Shown: positions 13,657 through 19,468 of the stretch, in pieces
Numbering within the stretch: position 1 is the first letter of the stretch
Layout: each line of letters begins with the position of its first letter
Program-made: the position numbers and the translations under genes
The notes under the pieces: model-generated
Database searches by the model: none
The model's input: the letters and a program-made list of their open reading frames with translations, nothing else
What the model was told of the DNA's origin: nothing
Virus record (IMG/VR): IMGVR_UViG_3300023181_000082
Coordinates: 1 to 22,636 of that record
Direction: 5' to 3' (one strand)
Length of the DNA: 22,636 nucleotides
Origin: a virus

Positions 13657-14036
13657 TGCCACACCGTAAACTAATTGCTGTCGTCAAGCAAGCAGCTTTC
13701 AAGCTTAAGGAAGCAATCCCGCATAAGGATGCTTCTGCTGCTGATGCTCTTGATCTGTTCCATGAGGCTATTGGCCGTATTGATACGGTGTTCGATCACC
13801 TAAAGAAGAACCAAGACCATGCTATTAAGCAGGTTGAGCGTAGCCATCATTACCGTAACAATGAGTTGCAGAAGGCTCAGGCGTTGCGCAATGCTGCTAT
13901 GCGTCTCGAAGACAGCGCGATGGATCGGCATGAGGAAGTAGTATCTGCTGCTAATGCCCGTCAGATCAAGCTGGCTAACGAGCGTCGTAAGCTTGAGAAT
14001 GCACGCGCTGCATTGACTGCTATTCTCGGAGAGTAA
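13656..14036 (+). CDS. Coiled-coil early protein, 126 aa
   Basis: Starts at the TGATG overlap with the 39-aa gene. From about residue 35 to the end the sequence is continuous charged helix rich in Glu, Lys, Arg, Gln and Ala (NNELQKAQALRNAAMRLEDS, then ANERRKLENARAALTAILGE), typical of a coiled coil. The N-terminal 30 residues are basic. No enzymatic motif. It could be a scaffold, an inhibitor or a DNA-bridging protein; the sequence does not decide. Confidence 0.68.
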   Translation: MPHRKLIAVVKQAAFKLKEAIPHKDASAADALDLFHEAIGRIDTVFDHLKKNQDHAIKQVERSHHYRNNELQKAQALRNAAMRLEDSAMDRHEEVVSAANARQIKLANERRKLENARAALTAILGE

Positions 14037-14038
14037 GC

Positions 14039-14164
14039 ATGACTGAACGTGCATACCAATATGATGACGAGGTAGACAGCATTGAGTTGCCTACCAAGGA
14101 TAAGAACAAGCGTAGAGAGCGCCGAGAGCGCAAAGGATATCGATATGACCGAGACGAAGACTAA
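14039..14164 (+). CDS. Very small charged protein, 41 aa
   Basis: The ATG at 14039 is 2 bases after the previous stop. The peptide has an acidic first half (YQYDDEVDSIEL) and a strongly basic second half (KDKNKRRERRERKGYRYDR), and overlaps the next gene by 20 bases. Nucleic-acid contact is plausible from charge. No strong ribosome site, so confidence is moderate. Confidence 0.45.
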   Translation: MTERAYQYDDEVDSIELPTKDKNKRRERRERKGYRYDRDED

Positions 14165-14378
14165 CACCTCATTGCTGACACCTTATCAGCAGGCAGCATC
14201 TTTCGCCTTTCATATGGTACAGACAGTACCGGGTGTACGCGAGTTCTATAAGGCACCACACGCTTTGCGTGGTACACCGGCGCGTAAGCGGTATCATGCC
14301 GGTAATCGTCCGGGTGGTCGACTTAACGCTACACAGCGAGAGCTAGAAGCCAAGCGTAGGATGCACGTCAATGTCTGA
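14145..14378 (+). CDS. Small basic early protein, 77 aa
   Basis: The ATG at 14145 follows AAAGGATAT; the in-frame ATG at 14082 is inside the previous gene and less likely. The protein has a Thr-rich N-terminus, a helix (YQQAASFAFHMVQTVPGV) and a basic C-terminal half (ARKRYHAGNRPGGRLNAT, then KRRMHV). It overlaps the following gene by 8 bases. Function unknown. Confidence 0.6.
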   Translation: MTETKTNTSLLTPYQQAASFAFHMVQTVPGVREFYKAPHALRGTPARKRYHAGNRPGGRLNATQRELEAKRRMHVNV

Positions 14379-14907
14379 TAACCAAGGTGTCGTAGGACAT
14401 AGCAACAAGGCAGCGCAGGAAGAGTGGGCGATTGTTTCTGTTGAACAGTATCCTGCTATAATGCTGGCTTTTACTATATGCCTTAAGCAACGTACTGAGC
14501 GTTATAAAGTGCTGCAAGGCGTATATAAGGCCAAGACAGAGATTAGCTGGCTTATACCGATTGATGTGTATGAGTACCTGCTTGTCGAAGGCTGGTTCGA
14601 TGACCAAGATAGTGTACTGCTTCTTGGTACTATGCAGCGGTGCGGCGCGACAACTGGCCGTAAGGCGCGTCTGCGACACTTGGATGGCAGACCTGATACT
14701 GATATCGGCTTGTTTATGGAGACACTTATTAAACCGACTATCGAAATGGATCACACATATGATCCTATGAATGGTACGTGGTTTCACACTGTACCTATGC
14801 CGAAAGCTACTCGTGGCAAGAGGCTGAGCAAGTTCAGTGCTGCTGAACATTATGCTCATGAACTAGCATATAAGGCAAGCAGAGTAGCTAGTCCAGTATT
14901 GGCTTAG
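14371..14907 (+). CDS. Unknown protein closing the early cassette, 178 aa
   Basis: The ATG at 14371 overlaps the previous gene by 8 bases and no clear ribosome site is seen, so coupling is likely. The protein is mixed alpha/beta and soluble, with an aromatic-acidic patch (WLIPIDVYEYLLVEGWFDDQ) and a basic tail (KATRGKRLSKFSAAEHYAHE). No family recognised. It is the last gene before the third copy of the promoter-like motif and so probably ends the early unit. Confidence 0.68.
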   Translation: MSDNQGVVGHSNKAAQEEWAIVSVEQYPAIMLAFTICLKQRTERYKVLQGVYKAKTEISWLIPIDVYEYLLVEGWFDDQDSVLLLGTMQRCGATTGRKARLRHLDGRPDTDIGLFMETLIKPTIEMDHTYDPMNGTWFHTVPMPKATRGKRLSKFSAAEHYAHELAYKASRVASPVLA

Positions 14908-14910
14908 TCT

Positions 14911-14930
14911 GTCCTATATGGATAATCAAA
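14911..14930 (+). promoter_or_regulatory. Repeated promoter-like motif, copy 3
   Basis: CCTATATGGATAATCAAA (14913-14930) is an exact 18-base match to the copy upstream of the tail fibre. It begins 4 bases after the stop of the last early gene and 122 bases before the gene at 15033. The position at the early/middle boundary fits a phage-polymerase promoter that turns on the replication and lysis genes. Confidence 0.57.
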
Positions 14931-14932
14931 TT

Positions 14933-15000
14933 TCGTGGTACTCCTGTTGAGCTAGTTCCGGAGAGTAAATGAGGCGGACTACAGCCACGATTAGAACGAA
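14933..15000 (+). promoter_or_regulatory. Structured leader downstream of promoter-like motif 3
   Basis: TCGTGGT (14933-14939) pairs with GCCACGA (14994-15000), 7 bp with one T-G pair, and encloses CTCC (14941-14944) with GGAG (14960-14963). It begins 2 bases after the promoter-like motif, so a transcript from that motif would start with this fold. A 5'-stabilising hairpin or RNase III site is the simplest reading. Confidence 0.42.
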
Positions 15001-15032
15001 CTACAAACCTAGCTAGGAAAAAGGAATATTTA

Positions 15033-15551
15033 ATGTCTGATGAAGCATTGCTGGCCGAACTCGGCCTTGGTACTACCGCTACTGAAACTGCTACTCCGGC
15101 TGTAGGCGCTGAGCCTAACGCTGCTGAGAACGTTGCAGCTACAGAAGGTGCAGAAACTGCCGAGAAGGCTAAGCGCGCTCCCCGCGTAGAGATTAAGATC
15201 AATAAGACTTCGACTGGTGTCGGCCTTCTGCCTGCTCGTGTTGCCTTTGGTGGTGGCGGCGGTCGTCAGGGTAGCAAGTATCCATTCGAAGACCTTACTG
15301 CTCCTACGAAGAATGAAGCTGGTGAAGTTACCGGCTACTCGTTCTTTGACATTCTGCTTTCTGATGTAGAGAATGCAGATGAGAAGAAGCTGCAGGGTGC
15401 TATCCAGGCTGCTGTTGCTCAGAAGAACAAGCAGGAAAAGGAAGCTGGCACGAAGACGCATTATGTGTCCCGTACTAAGCTCGATGATGCTGGCGCATAC
15501 ATCGGCGCTTCTGTGTATCGTGTTGACGATACGATTGAAGACGCTGAATAA
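15033..15551 (+). CDS. Acidic-tailed middle protein in SSB position, 172 aa
   Basis: ATG behind AAAAAGGAA. The N-terminal 50 residues are Ala/Glu/Thr-rich and acidic. A basic segment (KAKRAPRVEIKINK) leads into a glycine patch (VAFGGGGGRQGSKYPFEDL), then GYSFFDILL, a charged helix and a C-terminal YIGASVYRVDDTIEDAE. The GSKYPF...SFF...VYRV layout recurs in small phage proteins of unknown function. The place (first middle gene, after the early cassette) and the acidic tail would suit a single-stranded-DNA-binding protein like T7 gp2.5, but I do not see a clear OB fold, so the name is withheld. Confidence 0.7.
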   Translation: MSDEALLAELGLGTTATETATPAVGAEPNAAENVAATEGAETAEKAKRAPRVEIKINKTSTGVGLLPARVAFGGGGGRQGSKYPFEDLTAPTKNEAGEVTGYSFFDILLSDVENADEKKLQGAIQAAVAQKNKQEKEAGTKTHYVSRTKLDDAGAYIGASVYRVDDTIEDAE

Positions 15552-15576
15552 TCTAGCTTAGGCTAGAATACATAAA

Positions 15577-15606
15577 GCTAGCAGGTTCTTAATTGAGCCT
15601 GCTAGT
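15577..15606 (+). other. Strong 12-bp hairpin
   Basis: GCTAGCAGGTTC (15577-15588), loop TTAATT, GAGCCTGCTAGT (15595-15606), with two G-T pairs. It lies 26 bases after the stop of the 172-aa gene and only 6 bases before the large structured element. No U-tract follows, so it is more likely a processing or protective structure than an intrinsic terminator. Confidence 0.6.
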
Positions 15607-15612
15607 CGTACT

Positions 15613-15762
15613 TATTGATACCGAGAGGCAGCGAAGGGATAAGGGTGTTTGCAGATACCTAGCCGAATGGCGCTACCTTTACTACTGCAATAGTGAATGC
15701 ACGATGTAGGCTTAATTACCTACACGGAGCAGATTGCTGTTTCTCGGTATCAATATGTTTTT
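15613..15762 (+). ncRNA. Candidate structured RNA closed by a 22-bp stem and followed by a U-tract
   Basis: Bases 15613-15634 pair with 15734-15755 over 22 positions, all Watson-Crick except three G-T pairs; the outer 14 bp (TATTGATACCGAGA with TCTCGGTATCAATA) are perfect. Inside are TTGCAG/CTGCAA (15649-15654 with 15685-15690), enclosing a small GCC-GAAT-GGC hairpin, and TGTAGG/CCTACA (15705-15710 with 15719-15724). A U-tract (15758-15762, then CGTTTT) follows the stem directly. The element fills the 234-base gap between two middle genes and has no good ORF. It could be a stable phage RNA, or an unusually large RNase III/terminator structure. No known RNA class is recognised. Confidence 0.62.
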
Positions 15763-15785
15763 CGTTTTAACCCAAGGAGAGTGAC

Positions 15786-16214
15786 ATGACTGCTATAAAG
15801 CTTGCAGGATTTGCTAATTGCGTGTCTGATGCCGACAAGCGGAAACTGTATGATGCACTCATAGCCTTTAGGGTTGCAGGAGTACAAGTGCAGCCTAATT
15901 CCATTGTTGGTAATTCTGGCGTAATAGAAATGATACGCACAGTTGCGTGGTGTAACGAGAGATTTACCTATTATCTTTGGTACTTTCATGATGCTTTGTA
16001 CGGCAAACCTTGGGAAGAGCAGGTAAAGATCATTGCGGCTGAGGTAGGGCCGACACCAGAATTTCACCCACTTATCACATGGGCATGGTTGACCTATGAT
16101 GGGTGGGTTAAGTATGTGCAGGTACATAAATCTGCACCTATAGACGTAGAAGCATATATTAATGCGCACCTCACTGCTACAAATCTGACTGAGGTGCATC
16201 TAAAGGAGTTCTAA
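15786..16214 (+). CDS. Unknown middle protein, 142 aa
   Basis: ATG at 15786 behind AAGGAGAGTGAC, one of the strongest ribosome sites in the window, right after the structured RNA element. The protein is soluble, mixed alpha/beta and rich in Trp and Tyr (RFTYYLWYFHDALYGKPWEE; PLITWAWLTYDGWVKYVQVH). In T7 the endonuclease I gene lies between the SSB and lysozyme genes, but I see no conserved nuclease motif here, so no function is assigned. Confidence 0.7.
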   Translation: MTAIKLAGFANCVSDADKRKLYDALIAFRVAGVQVQPNSIVGNSGVIEMIRTVAWCNERFTYYLWYFHDALYGKPWEEQVKIIAAEVGPTPEFHPLITWAWLTYDGWVKYVQVHKSAPIDVEAYINAHLTATNLTEVHLKEF

Positions 16215-16216
16215 AC

Positions 16217-17125
16217 TTGGATAAGACAGTACCAGAAGCAGCCGCACACCTGCTAGACTTTATCTCTGTGCATGAAGGTCCGAAGTACACAAGCATTAGC
16301 TCTAACAAGGAAAGCAAGCTGCCTAAGCCGGTAACTAGCTACACTGTAGACGAATTGCTTGCTGACGCGCCTACTTGGCGTAAGAAGTATGGCTGCCTTA
16401 GTTCGGCTGCTGGTCGTTATCAGATCATTACCAAGACACTTAAGAACCTCAAGGAAGTAATGGGCCTTAAGGGTAGTGAGAAGTTCAACGAAGACTTGCA
16501 GGACCGTATGGGTATGCAGTTGCTTCGATTCCGTGGCTATGATGCCTTTATGGCTGGTCAGCTTACTAAGGAACAGTTCGCTAAGAACCTTGCTCAGGAA
16601 TGGGCTAGCTTGCCTGTACTGGCTGGTACTAAGAACTACACTGGTAAGAATATCCAGCGGGGCTCTAGCTATTATGCAGGCGACGGGATGAATAGTGCTG
16701 GCGTCACCGCAGCAAGCTTTGAGCGTGCTTTGTCCGTCAACGGCACCAAGGTTGCCAAGGCTAAGACAATCCCCGTCACCGACGCTCTGCCGCCTATTGT
16801 GGCCCTATCTGAGCCGGAGGCGACCAAGGATATTGTATCCCCCGAAATGCTAGAGGCAAACCTCGATGTCACTAAGACGCTCACTGCATCGGCTAATGTT
16901 AAGCCAGCGGACAGTAATACAGTCATTGCTACAAAGGCTGCAACAATCGCAAGTGCTTCAGTTGCTGTTGTTAGTGGTGCTGGTGCTGCCGCTCAGTCCG
17001 TTACCGATTGGACCCCTGTTATTGGGCTGTTTAGTGCTATTAGTACTTATGGTCCTTATGTCGCTGCTGCTATTGTGGTTGGCGTCGTTCTGGTAGTAAT
17101 CGCCAAGAAAGTATGGGGCAAATGA
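16217..17125 (+). CDS. Endolysin, lambda R-like glycosidase with C-terminal membrane segment
   Basis: 302 aa. The start is the TTG at 16217, 2 bases after the previous stop, with AAGGAG 8 bases upstream. Residues 7-155 resemble phage muralytic enzymes of the lambda R type: catalytic-type Glu in ISVHEG (Glu20), then SSAAGRYQI (62-70), a QDRMGMQLL helix and FAKNLAQEWASLP (121-133). It should cut the glycan strands of peptidoglycan. Residues 155-235 form a polar linker with GC-richer codons (bases about 16670-16880). Residues about 238-256 and 277-296 are hydrophobic (YVAAAIVVGVVLVVIA), so the enzyme is probably membrane-tethered. T7 lysozyme is a different family (amidase). Catalytic family likely; membrane role inferred. 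Confidence 0.82.
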   Translation: MDKTVPEAAAHLLDFISVHEGPKYTSISSNKESKLPKPVTSYTVDELLADAPTWRKKYGCLSSAAGRYQIITKTLKNLKEVMGLKGSEKFNEDLQDRMGMQLLRFRGYDAFMAGQLTKEQFAKNLAQEWASLPVLAGTKNYTGKNIQRGSSYYAGDGMNSAGVTAASFERALSVNGTKVAKAKTIPVTDALPPIVALSEPEATKDIVSPEMLEANLDVTKTLTASANVKPADSNTVIATKAATIASASVAVVSGAGAAAQSVTDWTPVIGLFSAISTYGPYVAAAIVVGVVLVVIAKKVWGK

Positions 17126-17165
17126 GACATGCGTACATTCCCGAAACCCGCAGAGGAAGTAATCG

Positions 17166-17429
17166 ATGCTAACTACAATCGCAACTCTATGGACGGCGAG
17201 CGGTATAAACAAATACCTTCCCTATATCTTGTTGGTGGCCGCAATAATCGGAAGTATATTCGCAATATATACCAAGGGAAGTACAGCAGGCAGTTCGGCC
17301 GCATTGAACAAGCAATTGAACGACTCATTGAAAGCCCGCGTACAGGAGGCTAAAGCCCGTGCAGAAATCCAGTCTGTTTCTACTTCTGTTGCTCGTAAGC
17401 GGCTGCGCCAGCGTTGGTCCAAAAACTAA
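17166..17429 (+). CDS. Rz-like inner-membrane spanin (i-spanin)
   Basis: 87 aa; ATG at 17166 with GAGGAAGT 7 bases upstream. One membrane segment (residues about 17-36, PYILLVAAIIGSIFAIY) is followed by a periplasmic charged helix (LNKQLNDSLKARVQEAKARA) and a basic end. This is the i-spanin plan. The gene for a lipoprotein starts within it in another frame, the hallmark of Rz/Rz1 pairs. Spanins fuse inner and outer membranes in the last step of lysis and indicate a Gram-negative host. It is shorter than lambda Rz (153 aa). Confidence 0.8.
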   Translation: MLTTIATLWTASGINKYLPYILLVAAIIGSIFAIYTKGSTAGSSAALNKQLNDSLKARVQEAKARAEIQSVSTSVARKRLRQRWSKN

Positions 17430-17571
17430 CGAGTGTGGTCCTAATGACGTGGTGATCCGTTACACACCGGAACAGATAGATGCTATGTCAGACCAGCAAG
17501 TCAGTGATAATCTAGCATACAATGAAAGCCTTGAGAAGCGCGGGTGCGCTGTTCCCAATAAATCCAAATAG
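17359..17571 (+). CDS. Rz1-like outer-membrane lipoprotein spanin (o-spanin)
   Basis: 70 aa, starting with GTG at 17359 behind AGGAGG 9 bases upstream. The signal peptide MQKSSLFLLLLLVSGCAS has a clear lipobox (VSGC) with Cys16 as the lipidated residue. The mature part contains two or three cysteines and few prolines. The first 71 bases overlap the Rz-like gene in a different frame, as in classical Rz/Rz1 pairs. The lipoprotein would span the periplasm with the i-spanin at lysis. Confidence 0.82.
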   Translation: MQKSSLFLLLLLVSGCASVGPKTNECGPNDVVIRYTPEQIDAMSDQQVSDNLAYNESLEKRGCAVPNKSK

Positions 17572-17578
17572 GTGCAAT

Positions 17579-18976
17579 ATGTCTGCAGTATTATATCAAA
17601 TCAAAGCATGTGCTAAAGATGCTGGAGTAACTGGCTTTGATCAATGGAATGTTATTGATCTTAGCAAGTATGGATTTAATTATATTGCAGGCGGTTGCTA
17701 TGGAGCAGTTTATAATCACCCTACTGATCCTAATAAGGTGATTAAAGTAGGTATGAAAGATGGCGATGGGTGGCCTAAATATGCCACCTATTGCTTGCTC
17801 AATAAAGAAAATGATGACGATCATCTATTGAAGGTGTACTCATTGCACTTGTTTAAGGATATGTATGTAGCTGAGATTGAACGTCTTGAAACATATAATT
17901 ATTCTGATGACCACTATACCGACGCGCAATACGAGCATGTTAAAATGCGTGCTAACGGCCCACTAGAGCTAGTTCGTCTTTGGAATACAATAGGTGATTA
18001 CAATGACATGCATCTCGGTAATGTTATGCTTAGAGGTAATACTCTAGTTGTTACAGATCCTTATGGCTACGTTACACCAAAAGAAGCTATCTATGATGTT
18101 TCATTCGGTATGGGCCAAATAGACAAATACTCACTTAGTAAGCACTTGGAAGACAAGCGGCTTTTAAAGGAGCTACAGAGTGCAGAAAGAGAAGTGGTTA
18201 ATCACCGCGCAATCTCTGCCCCTCGGCGGCAAGAAGAAGGTATTGCACTGTGGCCAAAGCCCATCTATGACAGTGTACAACACGCTCAAAGGATGGCGGG
18301 GATACTGCCACAGATGCCACGAGACTGTTTGGGAGTCCCGACAATCGATGCTATCATTAGCACAATTGTCCAAGCCATTAGAAACGGCAACAATAACCTC
18401 GCGTTTGCCTGCGGATTACAGTTCGAATTTCGTGGACACGTCCCTTATATCCGTAAGTGCCCTGCTGTGGTATGCTCAAGCAGGTATATCAGAGACTATG
18501 AGAGAAGAATACAAGCTAGGGTACAGCGAGAGCTTGCGCCGGGCCGTGATCCCTTTATACATGCCAACTACGCAGAACTTGAACGGCGTATGCTTGCGAA
18601 AATTGGTGGCTGGGGACTTAGGCCCGAAGTATTTGGTTCGGCAAATAGAGCCATTGCCTTTCCTGTCTATAGAGACCATTTCCTCGTGGCAGATACCGGA
18701 CCCGCAATTCAGCCTGATAATAACGGAGGACGCTCTATCCGCTATAAGGGTAGGACAATTCCTGCCAAGTGCATCGCTTCTAGGGACGTCCTTAAGCGAC
18801 AAGCTGATGCCGATGTTAAGCCACAGACTGCCAAACAACAAGCCAGTAGGCATATGGCTGGACCCGGACAAAGCAGGCAACAAAGGCACTATAAACTTAT
18901 GCAAGCGCCTATCCCTCCTTGGCATAAGCTGGTCGATAATATCTTCGACAAAGGACCCAAAGAACCACACGGATAG
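17579..18976 (+). CDS. T7 gp0.7-like protein kinase with long overprinted C-terminal extension
   Basis: 466 aa from ATG 17579 (the in-frame ATG at 17522 lies inside the Rz1 gene). Residues 37-60 read AGGCYGAVYNHP.. then VIKVGMK: a glycine-rich loop and ATP-binding Lys56. They align closely with T7 gp0.7 ([22 protein letters not shown]). The catalytic loop NDMHLGNVML gives Asp143 and Asn148, and VVTDPYGY gives the metal-binding Asp160; T7 has FDMHSGNIM and ITDP. gp0.7 phosphorylates host RNA polymerase, RNase III and other proteins and shuts off host transcription. The kinase core ends near residue 200. The remaining 265 codons overlap the primase gene in another frame and have no recognised domain. 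The location beside replication genes rather than early genes is unusual. Confidence 0.82.
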   Translation: MSAVLYQIKACAKDAGVTGFDQWNVIDLSKYGFNYIAGGCYGAVYNHPTDPNKVIKVGMKDGDGWPKYATYCLLNKENDDDHLLKVYSLHLFKDMYVAEIERLETYNYSDDHYTDAQYEHVKMRANGPLELVRLWNTIGDYNDMHLGNVMLRGNTLVVTDPYGYVTPKEAIYDVSFGMGQIDKYSLSKHLEDKRLLKELQSAEREVVNHRAISAPRRQEEGIALWPKPIYDSVQHAQRMAGILPQMPRDCLGVPTIDAIISTIVQAIRNGNNNLAFACGLQFEFRGHVPYIRKCPAVVCSSRYIRDYERRIQARVQRELAPGRDPFIHANYAELERRMLAKIGGWGLRPEVFGSANRAIAFPVYRDHFLVADTGPAIQPDNNGGRSIRYKGRTIPAKCIASRDVLKRQADADVKPQTAKQQASRHMAGPGQSRQQRHYKLMQAPIPPWHKLVDNIFDKGPKEPHG

Positions 18977-19055
18977 AGAAATATGGAAGTACTTAACCGG
19001 AGATACGGTGACACCCGTGCAAGATTACGCGCCGCCTTCGAACGTAGTATTATAG
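18180..19055 (+). CDS. DNA primase (zinc-binding and Toprim domains)
   Basis: 291 aa. The start is the GTG at 18180 with AAAGGAG 7 bases upstream, inside the kinase reading frame. The N-terminal zinc-binding region has KKVLHCG (His23/Cys24) and WRGYCHRCHE (Cys43, Cys46). The Toprim fold has LIITEDALSA (Glu183) and GIWLDPDKAG (Asp228, Asp230), the metal-binding residues of the catalytic site. It makes RNA primers for lagging-strand synthesis. Unlike T7 gp4, primase and helicase are separate genes, as in some other T7-supergroup phages. The 3' end overlaps the HNH gene by 73 bases. About 91% of the gene is also open in the kinase frame. Confidence 0.88.
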   Translation: MQKEKWLITAQSLPLGGKKKVLHCGQSPSMTVYNTLKGWRGYCHRCHETVWESRQSMLSLAQLSKPLETATITSRLPADYSSNFVDTSLISVSALLWYAQAGISETMREEYKLGYSESLRRAVIPLYMPTTQNLNGVCLRKLVAGDLGPKYLVRQIEPLPFLSIETISSWQIPDPQFSLIITEDALSAIRVGQFLPSASLLGTSLSDKLMPMLSHRLPNNKPVGIWLDPDKAGNKGTINLCKRLSLLGISWSIISSTKDPKNHTDREIWKYLTGDTVTPVQDYAPPSNVVL

Positions 19056-19468
19056 TAAATGATTGCTTATTGTACCCAGGAGAAGACGGTAAATACACGA
19101 CTATACGTAATGAGCATGGTAAACCAGAAACATTACATAGAATATCTTATAGATTTAATAAGGGAGATATACCTAAAGATAAGATAGTTAGGCATACTTG
19201 CGATCATACTAGATGCTGGCGCCCTTCACATCTTATACTAGGAACGCATTTATCTAACGCGCAGGATAAGATGGAACGAGGAAGAGATATAGTATGTATT
19301 GGCGAGAACCATAAACTATCAAAATTAACTGACGATCAAGTAGACGAAATACGCAGATTAGCTCCTACCATGATGCGTAAAGACCTGGCCGCGAAGTTTG
19401 GTGTTAGCTATGATACCATGTATACAATAGTAACATATAAAACCAGAAGGAAACGGGCAAATGATTGA
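18983..19468 (+). CDS. HNH homing-type endonuclease with C-terminal HTH
   Basis: 161 aa. ATG at 18983 with only a weak ribosome site, 6 bases after the kinase-frame stop and inside the primase 3' end. The HNH domain (residues about 26-95) includes LHRISYRFNKG, IVRHTCDHTRCWRPSHLILG with paired Cys and His, and GTHLSNAQDKMERGRD. The C-terminal part (ENHKLSKLTDDQVDEIRRL, then LAAKFGVSYDTMYTIV) is the helix-turn-helix DNA-binding module usual in phage HNH homing enzymes. Codons are clearly A-rich compared with the primase, consistent with recent arrival. The last 8 bases overlap the helicase start, so it sits tightly between primase and helicase. Confidence 0.88.
   Translation: MEVLNRRYGDTRARLRAAFERSIIVNDCLLYPGEDGKYTTIRNEHGKPETLHRISYRFNKGDIPKDKIVRHTCDHTRCWRPSHLILGTHLSNAQDKMERGRDIVCIGENHKLSKLTDDQVDEIRRLAPTMMRKDLAAKFGVSYDTMYTIVTYKTRRKRAND

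Noticed and set aside
14368-14859. 163-aa minus-strand ORF opposite the 178-aa gene
   Set aside because: No ribosome site, unlikely composition and opposite direction to the transcription unit.
15033-15551. Firm naming as single-stranded-DNA-binding protein
   Set aside because: Position and acidic tail fit, but no OB-fold pattern could be recognised by eye.
17129-17353. 74-aa + strand ORF overlapping the whole first part of the Rz-like gene
   Set aside because: Its frame gives no recognisable protein, and the overlapping frame gives a clear i-spanin with a better ribosome site.
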